From: an uncultured Collinsella sp.
GTDB taxonomy: Bacteria > Actinomycetota > Coriobacteriia > Coriobacteriales > Coriobacteriaceae
DNA: 33,817 nt
Assembly (NCBI GenBank): GCA_900555515.1
Contig: USLO01000003.1
Coordinates: 1 to 33,817, forward strand
Direction of reading: 5' to 3'
In this document: piece after piece, positions 16,169 through 22,940 of the stretch
Numbering within the stretch: the first letter of the stretch is position 1
Layout: each line of letters opens with the position of its first letter
Made by a program: the position numbers and the translations under genes
The notes under the pieces: model-generated
The model's database searches: none
What the model was told of the DNA's origin: nothing
Seen by the model: the letters and a program-made list of their open reading frames with translations, nothing else

Positions 16169-17932
16169 CTAGTGCTTGCCGCCGTGGCTGTTGAGCCAGA
16201 TATTGCGGCCCAGCATAAGCGCCAGCACCAGCGCGCTCACGTAGCCCATAAAGCCAATGACCGGGATACCAAACACAACCGGCTCGATGCGCGCGTAGTA
16301 CACCACCGACGAACCGATAAACAGACCGGCGATAACGATAGCCATCGACATGCGGTCGATAATCCCACCTAGCTGTCGCAGCGCCTTATCGCTGCTCATG
16401 ATCTGCGTGTTCACCTTAAGCTGGCCGCGTGTGAGCATGCGCGAAGCCAAGCCCAGATACTCGGCCGCCTCGAGCGAGCCCTTCGCCGCGCGATAACTGC
16501 TCGCTGCAAAGTCGCGGCTCATCTCGCGCATGCGGGCGTAGGTGCTCTTCTCGTTTTTGATGTGCGTCTGGATGATCTGGATCATGTTGACGTTGGGCAT
16601 GTACTCGGTCAACAGGCCCTCGAGCGTCACCATGCCGCGGGCGAACATCGTCACCACGCTCGGCAGCTCAACGTCATTCTTACGCGCGAGGTTTAACAGC
16701 GAGGTCAAAAACTCGCCGATATCCAGGTCCTTAAGGTCGAGGCCCGCAAAGTCAGCCACGATAAAGTCCAAATCGGACAAAAAAGCCGAATGGTCGAGCT
16801 CAGCCGAGTCGCCACGCGTCACGGCGAAGCGCATGAGCGAATCCTTGAGCTTGGGCACGTCACCCTCGGCCACGGCAAAGATCATGTCCTTGACGATACC
16901 GCGGTCGTGGCTCGACATGCGTCCGACCATACCCAAGTCGATAAAGTAGACGATGCCGTCCTTGAGGATGATGTTTCCCGCATGCGGGTCGGCATGGAAA
17001 AAGCCGTCGTCGAGCACCTGCGTCGAATAGTCCTCGACGATTGCGGCACCGATCTTTTCCAAGTCATAGCCCTCGGCCACCAAGCGTTCAGGATCGGCGA
17101 TCGAAATGCCGTCGACGTAGTCCATGACCACCACGTGCTCGGTACACAGGTCCAGATAGGATTTAGGGCACGTCACGCCATGAACGCTCTTATGGAACTC
17201 GTAGAAGTCGTTGAGGTTCTTAGCCTCGGCCAAGAAGTTGGTCTCCTCGCGAAACGAGGTCCACAACTCCTCGACTACGCCGTGCAGGTCAACGAATTGA
17301 TCGGTGTTGACGAACTTGGAAACGATACGCACCACCGAGCGGATGATATCGATGTCCTGCGCCATAACCTGCTGCGCACCGGGGCGCTGCACCTTGACGG
17401 CCACGTCCTCGCCCGTCACCAGACGAGCGCGGTGCACCTGCGCGAGCGATGCGCTACCAAGCGGATTGGGGTCGATCGCATCGAACATCTCCCCCAGGCG
17501 CAGGCCGTATTCCTCTTCCAGACAGCGGAGCACTACCTCGTACGGCACCGGCTCCACGTCGGAGCGCAAGCGGCGCAGCTCATCGCAAAAGCGTTGCGGC
17601 AGAATCTCGGACCGGCTGGCCAGAATCTGCCCCATCTTGACGAACATGGGGCCGAGCTCCTCGAGCAGGCGGCGCAAGCGAACCGGCGTGAGGTTATCCC
17701 ACACACGGTACTTTTTGACCAAGCGAACAATCTGCCCAATGCGCTCGCGACGACCCGCCGGCGTGAGCTGGTATTCCTCGTCCGGCGCCATCGCGTCGGG
17801 CTCTTCGGGCACCATATCGACAGCGCGCGGCTTCTTGCGAGCGCCCGAGACGGCGGCATCGACCTCGTCGACAACCGCCGCCTCGTCACCCAAGGGATCT
17901 AGATTGTTGTAATCGGTGGTGGAATCTGCCAT
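16169..17932 (-). CDS. UbiB/AarF (ADCK) family kinase-like protein
   Basis: 587 residues. The family is an atypical protein-kinase-like fold linked to isoprenoid-lipid biology. All hallmarks are visible: the KxGQ motif (KMGQ, 99-102), the Ala-rich loop GSASLAQVHRA (159-169) replacing the kinase P-loop, Lys180 in VAVKVQRPG, the catalytic loop HADPHAGN (313-320), and the DLG metal motif (332-334). Two C-terminal hydrophobic segments (about residues 530-580) anchor it in the membrane. An acidic N-terminal extension of about 60 residues precedes the family core. It follows a phasin-like gene after only 8 bases, so the two are an operon. The substrate is unknown; ubiquinone synthesis is unlikely to be the role in a gut anaerobe of this kind. 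Confidence 0.92.
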   Translation of the reverse strand: MADSTTDYNNLDPLGDEAAVVDEVDAAVSGARKKPRAVDMVPEEPDAMAPDEEYQLTPAGRRERIGQIVRLVKKYRVWDNLTPVRLRRLLEELGPMFVKMGQILASRSEILPQRFCDELRRLRSDVEPVPYEVVLRCLEEEYGLRLGEMFDAIDPNPLGSASLAQVHRARLVTGEDVAVKVQRPGAQQVMAQDIDIIRSVVRIVSKFVNTDQFVDLHGVVEELWTSFREETNFLAEAKNLNDFYEFHKSVHGVTCPKSYLDLCTEHVVVMDYVDGISIADPERLVAEGYDLEKIGAAIVEDYSTQVLDDGFFHADPHAGNIILKDGIVYFIDLGMVGRMSSHDRGIVKDMIFAVAEGDVPKLKDSLMRFAVTRGDSAELDHSAFLSDLDFIVADFAGLDLKDLDIGEFLTSLLNLARKNDVELPSVVTMFARGMVTLEGLLTEYMPNVNMIQIIQTHIKNEKSTYARMREMSRDFAASSYRAAKGSLEAAEYLGLASRMLTRGQLKVNTQIMSSDKALRQLGGIIDRMSMAIVIAGLFIGSSVVYYARIEPVVFGIPVIGFMGYVSALVLALMLGRNIWLNSHGGKH

Positions 17933-17940
17933 CTGCGCTG

Positions 17941-18357
17941 CTACTCGGCCTCTTCGGTATCCTTCGCATCGTCGGGCTCAACGGACTCGACGGGCACCGA
18001 GGTCACGTTGTCCTCGACCGAATCGACGATGTCGCGCACATGGGCCAGGAAGGCCGTGCGCTCGGGGGCGGTCATAACGCGGACGCGAGCCAGAATGAGC
18101 TCGTCGAGCACGCGCTGGGCCGCGGTCTCGCCCTGCATGCCCAAGCGCTCGGTCAGGTCGGAGATGGTACCGCCGGCCTGCTCGAACATGTCGGACACAC
18201 TGCGGGCGATATCGGGGGTGGCGGTGTCCTTGCGGACCTGCTCGCCCTTGGTGTTAAGGTCGTCGAGGACCTTCTTGCCGCCTTCGACAGCAACGGCGGC
18301 AGCGCCAAAGCCCACGTTAATGGCGCCGTTAACAAGCTGATCGAGTTTCATAACCAT
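17941..18357 (-). CDS. Phasin-like / PHA-granule-type coiled-coil protein
   Basis: 138 residues, mostly helical, with the N-terminal pattern LVNGAINVGFGAAAVAVEGG followed by KKVLDDLNTKGEQVRKD that is typical of phasin-like proteins found next to AarF/UbiB genes. The C-terminal ~25 residues are acidic (VEPDDAKDTEEAE). ATG at 18357 is chosen because GGAG lies 6 bases upstream; the TTG at 18369 falls on that ribosome binding site. It is the first gene of a two-gene unit with the UbiB-like gene. A role as lipid-associated or kinase partner protein is inference. No polyhydroxyalkanoate synthesis gene is in the window. Confidence 0.7.
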   Translation of the reverse strand: MVMKLDQLVNGAINVGFGAAAVAVEGGKKVLDDLNTKGEQVRKDTATPDIARSVSDMFEQAGGTISDLTERLGMQGETAAQRVLDELILARVRVMTAPERTAFLAHVRDIVDSVEDNVTSVPVESVEPDDAKDTEEAE

Positions 18358-18456
18358 GGTTATCTCCAATCACAAACAACTGCATTGGCGTTCTTGTACC
18401 CAAGATTGAGCGAAAGCGACAAAGCGTTTTAGCGCTATTCGATCGATGGGAAATCC

Positions 18457-19980
18457 CTACCTCACGTTGTCATTCATCGCGAAAGAGTTCTTCATGGCGC
18501 AGCTCGTGGTGTAGAGCACCTTGCCCAGCAGGGCATCGGTCTCCACGCGAACACGCTCGGCAAAGGCCTCGTTGGCGCGTGTAAGCTCGGAAGGCACCTC
18601 GGCCTCGGGCAGAGCGGCTACGGCAGCGTCGACGTCATGGATCTGCTTGTGGCCCATGCCACCGATCTTCTCCTGATAATCCTCGACCGCGCGGCCGCAC
18701 TCATGGAAACGGACGTCGGCCAGGGCACCGATCAGGCGGTTGGCCCAGTAGAAGTTTTCGGACGTCACGCGAGCCTGCGTGTCGGCATAGTACTCGGGCA
18801 TGGTCTCGACGTTGGCGTACAGCGGAACCAGCGCGTTAAACGAGTTGGAGCCAAAGGCCATCCACTGCACGGCGCGATAGGCCGGCTGCGCATAGGAACG
18901 CAGCTGCAACACGGCGAGCTGGCTGTTGCGGTTGATGCCGATGGGGCGATAGGCGCCGCGCGTGGCGGGCGTGCCCTTGCTACCGTAGCAGTCGTACTCC
19001 GTGCCCTGGTAGTGGCTCGAAAGCACGTACTTGATGTCCTCGATGGTCACCTTGCGCTCGGGCACGCGGCTCCAGGGGATATCGTCGCTCTCGGGCGTGT
19101 AATCGGCGTCGGGACCGTCCCACACATCGCTGGGGTTGAGGCAGCGCTGCATGTACCAGGCGCGCGGCGTGTTGTAGACGTGGTCGCTGTCGCTGTGCGA
19201 GCCAAAGGCCTCGCGCGGGTTAAAGACCGCAGCCGGGCCGTCGCCCTCGACGCCCAGCGTCAGGTCCAGATGCCACTCGGCCATCCAGGAGCGCAGGTCG
19301 GCGGAGCACATGTGGTCGGCCTGGTCGCCCTCGGCGTCGTCCAGGTCAAAGCTGTCGATGCCCAGCTGGTTGGGCATGGTCACATAGGCGTCGTCGGGCA
19401 CGCGCTTGGCGATCCAGTGGTGGCCGCCGATGGTCTCGAGCCACCAGATCTCGTCCACGTCGCTAAAGGCGATGCCGTTGTTCTCGTAGGTGCCGTAGCG
19501 CTCGAGCAGGTCGCCCAGGATACGCACGCCGTCGCGGGCGGACTTGGCATACGGCAGGACCAGGGTCACCATATCCTCCTCGCCCAGGCCACCAGGCTGC
19601 GCCGGCACATAGCCGTCCTCACCCTCGTTGCCCTTGGCAGGCACGTAGTCCACAAGCGGGTCGGCACCGCGGACGCGCTCGTTGGTGGTGAGCGTCTCGG
19701 TTGCGGACATGCCCACATTGAGCTCGTTGAAACCGGCCTCGGCCCAGATGCCGTGGCCCGGAACAACATCGGGGACGCTCGTGTAGCGCATGGGGTTATC
19801 GGGCAGTTCAACGGTCAGGTGACTCAGGACGCTCGTGTAGACGCGCGGCTGCTCGTCGGGATGCACCACGCGCATACGCTTGGGCTCAAACACCCCGTTG
19901 GACGAGTCCTCGTTACGCGCGACCAGGGTCGACCCGTCGTAGCTTGCGTTTTTACCGACCAGAATCGTTGTGCACGGCAT
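18457..19980 (-). CDS. C69 family dipeptidase
   Basis: 507 residues. C69 peptidases (PepD type) are Ntn-hydrolases that cleave dipeptides, usually in the cytoplasm. The catalytic nucleophile is the near-N-terminal cysteine, here Cys3 of MPCTTILVGKNASYDGSTLV. The following RNEDS motif and EIWWLETIGGHHWIAKRVPD are family signatures. Two in-frame ATGs lie at 19986 and 19980. The ribosome binding site AAGGAGG directly abuts the first and is 6 bases from the second, so 19980 is the start; the nucleophile is then residue 3. It stands alone, transcribed toward the phasin-like gene after about 100 bases with no clear terminator, so some read-through is possible. Confidence 0.92.
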   Translation of the reverse strand: MPCTTILVGKNASYDGSTLVARNEDSSNGVFEPKRMRVVHPDEQPRVYTSVLSHLTVELPDNPMRYTSVPDVVPGHGIWAEAGFNELNVGMSATETLTTNERVRGADPLVDYVPAKGNEGEDGYVPAQPGGLGEEDMVTLVLPYAKSARDGVRILGDLLERYGTYENNGIAFSDVDEIWWLETIGGHHWIAKRVPDDAYVTMPNQLGIDSFDLDDAEGDQADHMCSADLRSWMAEWHLDLTLGVEGDGPAAVFNPREAFGSHSDSDHVYNTPRAWYMQRCLNPSDVWDGPDADYTPESDDIPWSRVPERKVTIEDIKYVLSSHYQGTEYDCYGSKGTPATRGAYRPIGINRNSQLAVLQLRSYAQPAYRAVQWMAFGSNSFNALVPLYANVETMPEYYADTQARVTSENFYWANRLIGALADVRFHECGRAVEDYQEKIGGMGHKQIHDVDAAVAALPEAEVPSELTRANEAFAERVRVETDALLGKVLYTTSCAMKNSFAMNDNVR

Positions 19981-20032
19981 GCGCATCCTCCTTGAGCGAA
20001 GAAATCAAACGGCAACAGTGTATCGCTTCGGC

Positions 20033-20060
20033 GAAAAAAGGGCGAAACCGCAACCCTTCA
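20033..20060 (-). terminator. Weak candidate terminator after folD
   Basis: On the minus strand AAGGG and CCCTT flank a loop containing GCGGTTTCGC, followed by a T run (TTTTTTCG). The stem is short, so support is modest. Confidence 0.45.
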
Positions 20061-20092
20061 GGACCCCTCGGGACCCCTGTGTGCAAAAATGC

Positions 20093-20947
20093 CTATTTCG
20101 ATGCGCGCTCGGCCGCTTCGATCACGTGTTTGGCGAGGATCGCCGTCGTCACAGCTCCCACGCCGCCCGGCACGGGCGTGATGGTGTCAACAACCGGCTC
20201 TGCAGCACCAAAATCGACGTCCCCGACCAGCTTGCCAGCGGCCTCGTCCCAATTAATGCCAACATCGATGATCGTCTGGCCCTCGCGAACCGCGTCCACA
20301 CCAATCGTACGCGCGCGTCCAACGGCGGCAACCACAATGTCGGCAGCACGGCACTCGGCAGCAAGGTCGCGCGTATGCGTATGGCACGTCGTCACGGTCG
20401 CATTGCGCGCCGTAAGCATGGCGGCAACGGGACGACCAATCACCAGAGACCGACCGACGACCGCAACCTTGGCCCCATCCAGCTCAACACTGTAATGGTC
20501 CAGCAACGCCAACACGGCCTCGGCCGTGCAGGGAGCAAAGCCCTCGCCACGACCCGAAAGCGTGGTAAGCAGCGAGGCCGGCGTCATGGAGTCAACGTCC
20601 TTGGCGGGATCGAGCGCTGCGGCGACGGCGTTCTCGTCAAGGCCGGCGGGCAGCGGGCGGAACATCAGACAGCCATGAACAGCCGAATCGGTATTGATGT
20701 CCTCGATGGCCGTCAACAGCTCTTCTTGCGAAACACCGGCAGAAAGCAAAACGCGACGAGCCTCAATCCCCACTTTTTCGCAGCGCTTGAGCGCACCGCG
20801 CTCGTAGGATAGGTCGTCCTCGCGTTCACCTACACGCACGATAGCCAACGTCGGAACAACGCCCCGCTCGCGCAGGGCCGCGCAGCGAGCAGCAAGTTCC
20901 TCGGTCAAAGCGCGAGCAACGGGAGCACCCTTCAGCAGTTCAGCCAT
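20093..20947 (-). CDS. folD: Methylenetetrahydrofolate dehydrogenase FolD, apparently lacking cyclohydrolase residues
   Basis: 284 residues, normal FolD length. The family interconverts 5,10-methylene-, methenyl- and 10-formyl-tetrahydrofolate using NAD(P). The Rossmann motif VVGRSLVIGRPVA, KDVDS (Asp119) and the C-terminal TPVPGGVGAVTTAIL box are present. However, the usual YxxxK motif reads Y48-E-R-G-A52, so the catalytic lysine (Lys56 in the human enzyme) is alanine. The usual VQLPLP reads MFRPLP, so the partner glutamine (human Gln100) is Phe96. These two residues are needed for cyclohydrolase action, so this copy is probably dehydrogenase only. Start ATG 20947, with GAGGGG upstream, lies 2 bases after the stop of the upstream cyclohydrolase-like gene: one operon, with coupled translation likely. 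Confidence 0.9.
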   Translation of the reverse strand: MAELLKGAPVARALTEELAARCAALRERGVVPTLAIVRVGEREDDLSYERGALKRCEKVGIEARRVLLSAGVSQEELLTAIEDINTDSAVHGCLMFRPLPAGLDENAVAAALDPAKDVDSMTPASLLTTLSGRGEGFAPCTAEAVLALLDHYSVELDGAKVAVVGRSLVIGRPVAAMLTARNATVTTCHTHTRDLAAECRAADIVVAAVGRARTIGVDAVREGQTIIDVGINWDEAAGKLVGDVDFGAAEPVVDTITPVPGGVGAVTTAILAKHVIEAAERASK

Positions 20948-20949
20948 GG

Positions 20950-21582
20950 CTATCCCCTCTTCCTTGCAGCGTCGGCGGCGCGGCGCGCCAGCGCATCGGC
21001 GCGCGGCAGCCACGTATCCAGCATCTCATCACACGCCGTCTCGAGCTCCTTAGCACGAGCGCGATCCTTCATAGACGTGGTGTTCGCAAAGAGCGTCAAA
21101 CTCGCGCCTTGCATGGCGGCGCGGCAGAATACGGCGCCGCACGCCACGTCGGACAGCAGCTGTCGGGAGCCCTTGTCCGCCATGTCCTCGAGCAGCGCCA
21201 GCGCACGCCCGCAGGCATCCATAATGCGATACGGCGGCATAGCGGCCACATGCAGCGCATCCTGAATCGCGGTCGCTCGAGCCGGATCGTCACGCGGAAT
21301 ACCGTACGCCGCGGACACCTGCCCGTAGGCACGAACGTCCTCGGCAACCAACTCGACAAGCTCCTGGGACAGCTCATCAGCCTGAGCAAACGCGCGCGCC
21401 AGGTCATCCGCACGATCAGCAAGCGCGGGATTGGTCGCACCGTAGCGGGCGACCATCCCGCAAAGCGAGGCGCCCAGTGCGCCCACAAAGGCGCTCGCAC
21501 TACCGCCACCGGGAACCGGCTCGCGAGCAGCCAGCGCTTGGGCAAACTCTCGACAGGTTTTATCCATCATCTCTTGGCTCAT
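20950..21582 (-). CDS. fchA: FchA-type methenyltetrahydrofolate cyclohydrolase / formiminotetrahydrofolate cyclodeaminase
   Basis: 210 residues, the family length. The N-terminal signature PVPGGGSASAFVGALGASL is diagnostic, and the rest is all-helical as in formiminotransferase-cyclodeaminase domains. The enzyme converts formimino- or methenyl-tetrahydrofolate toward 10-formyl-THF. ATG 21582 is preferred, with AAGG about 9 bases upstream; a GTG at 21588 is too close to it. The gene lies immediately upstream of folD (2-base gap). Because that FolD lacks cyclohydrolase residues, this protein most likely supplies the cyclohydrolase step, as in acetogen one-carbon operons. No histidine-degradation genes (hutH, hutU, ftcD) are beside it, which favours the cyclohydrolase role over cyclodeaminase. 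Confidence 0.88.
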   Translation of the reverse strand: MSQEMMDKTCREFAQALAAREPVPGGGSASAFVGALGASLCGMVARYGATNPALADRADDLARAFAQADELSQELVELVAEDVRAYGQVSAAYGIPRDDPARATAIQDALHVAAMPPYRIMDACGRALALLEDMADKGSRQLLSDVACGAVFCRAAMQGASLTLFANTTSMKDRARAKELETACDEMLDTWLPRADALARRAADAARKRG

Positions 21583-21744
21583 ACGCACGCACCTTCAAGT
21601 CATATACATCGGTCGGGTGGCAACCGCCGACCGACCGCATCAATCACATAATGGTGCTAAGTCTAGCCCATAAGTACATGAGCGTCAGCGCACCTGGCCA
21701 TCGCGGATTTCTATGACGAACGATAGGCGTCGGCACCGCAAACA

Positions 21745-21970
21745 TGGGACACATGGCCCACCTTTCGAGACTTCCGGACGTCAAAAACTGAGGCATATCT
21801 ATAAACAAGGAACCTGTTGGGGCAACGCCCACGCACGCGCGCCCCATTAAATCAACGGGCACCTCACCCCGGGGAGGGCCGACAGCATCGGCCCTCCCCT
21901 CTTTTGCGACCGCACATATTGCCACTTGTCGGCGCAATTCCAGCCCCCAGAATGGGACACATGGCCCACC
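21745..21970. repeat. Exact 18-bp direct repeat flanking a ~190-bp module
   Basis: TGGGACACATGGCCCACC occurs at 21745-21762 and again at 21953-21970, in the same orientation. Each copy is itself a partial palindrome (TGGG...CCCA). The enclosed segment contains a structured element and a terminator-like hairpin, and no convincing gene. The whole gap 21583-22042 lacks an ORF that looks real. Confidence 0.75.
21813..21906 (+). ncRNA. Candidate structured RNA ending in an intrinsic terminator
   Basis: CCTGTTG (21813-21819) pairs with CAACGGG (21853-21859), enclosing GGGC (21820-21823) with GCCC (21841-21844). Then a perfect 12-bp stem, GGGGAGGGCCGA (21871-21882) with TCGGCCCTCCCC (21888-21899), is followed by TCTTTTG. 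No plus-strand gene lies upstream, so the terminator would end a short transcript starting in or near the TATCTATAAAC region at about 21796-21806. No known RNA family recognised. It could instead be a leader with attenuator for the lipoprotein gene at 22043. Confidence 0.4.
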
Positions 21971-22042
21971 CTAGCGAGCCGTCCACGCGTACAGTAAAGG
22001 CAGGTAATCCGTGGGCGGTTACAGATCGAGGAGGACACGACC

Positions 22043-22636
22043 ATGAAAAAGAAGGCCTTTGCGATTCTCACCCTCTGCATAAGCCTCTTTGCCGCAGTTG
22101 CCCTGGTGGGCTGCGGTGGCAGCGGCGGCGCTACCGGAAGTGGCGGTGGCGGCGGAGCAGAAAAGCCCGCCGTGGATATGAGGACCGACTTCATTTGGTT
22201 TAAGGTCGAGGTCCCCGAGGGCGTCGAGATCACCGACGTCGCAGGCGACACCGCCGACAGGGCCCAGTTTAAGTTCACCGAGAGCGAGCACGCCAGTGAT
22301 CGCTTCATCCCCGTCTTCGACTCTGACAAGAACGCCGACGAGCTGTTCGACTACGAGGCAAAGTGGAATGCCAGCTTTGAGTGGACCGAGAATGACCCCG
22401 TCAAGTACAACGGCAAGACTTGGCGCAACGCTTCCTATACACACTCGGGCGGCGTAACGACCGAATACTTCACCGACGTTGACGGCGGCAGTGTGTATGT
22501 GCGTATCGACAACGTCGAGGAACACAAGGACGCCGTCGAGACCATGATGAAGTCACTGGAATTTGCCGACGACATCGCCGAGGCCAAGACCGAGGCCATG
22601 GACGTCAAGCTCGACGATATCGAGATCAAGCGCTAA
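22043..22636 (+). CDS. Secreted lipoprotein of unknown function
   Basis: 197 residues. The N-terminus has the KKK charge cluster, a hydrophobic stretch and the lipobox LVGC with Cys24, so the mature protein should be lipid-anchored on the outer face of the membrane. A glycine-rich linker (residues 25-38) leads to a soluble beta-rich domain containing DFIWFKVEVPEGVEITDV and YNGKTWRNASYTHSGGVTTE. This pattern resembles small extracellular ligand-binding lipoproteins, but no named family is recognised. GAGGAGG is placed well before the ATG at 22043. The gene is monocistronic, with its own terminator at 22707-22740. Confidence 0.8.
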   Translation: MKKKAFAILTLCISLFAAVALVGCGGSGGATGSGGGGGAEKPAVDMRTDFIWFKVEVPEGVEITDVAGDTADRAQFKFTESEHASDRFIPVFDSDKNADELFDYEAKWNASFEWTENDPVKYNGKTWRNASYTHSGGVTTEYFTDVDGGSVYVRIDNVEEHKDAVETMMKSLEFADDIAEAKTEAMDVKLDDIEIKR

Positions 22637-22706
22637 GCGACTGGCGAGCGCAACGGGAAATACGAGCGCAGTGCTAACAAGCGGCGGTGCCCCAGCGCTT
22701 CGTACT

Positions 22707-22740
22707 AAGGGAGGGACGGTAAACCGACCCTCCCTTTCTT
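22707..22740 (+). terminator. Rho-independent terminator after the lipoprotein gene
   Basis: AAGGGAGGG-A-CGG (22707-22719) pairs with CCG-A-CCCTCCCTT around a TAAA loop and continues into TTCTT. Confidence 0.85.
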
Positions 22741-22940
22741 ATGCCGATAGCCGGCGAACGCGAGGGTGCCGGGCGGCAAAACCACCCCCAGCGCGGTAGC
22801 AGCACAAATAGACAAGCGCCCCAACGCGCCCGCCCGCCGATTTATAGCGCCGCGCAGACAATTAAGCCAACACGTTTAGACATCCGGGCAGTATAGTGAA
22901 CAAAACGAGTGCACAGCCGCACCCTGCGAACGGAGGAGTT

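Noticed and set aside
16790..17902. Long plus-strand frame opposite the UbiB-like gene
   Set aside because: All UbiB motifs are on the minus strand in one frame; the plus frame is a shadow.
18637..19995. Long plus-strand frame opposite the C69 dipeptidase
   Set aside because: The dipeptidase has its catalytic Cys, signature motifs and ribosome binding site; the opposite frame shows no domain.
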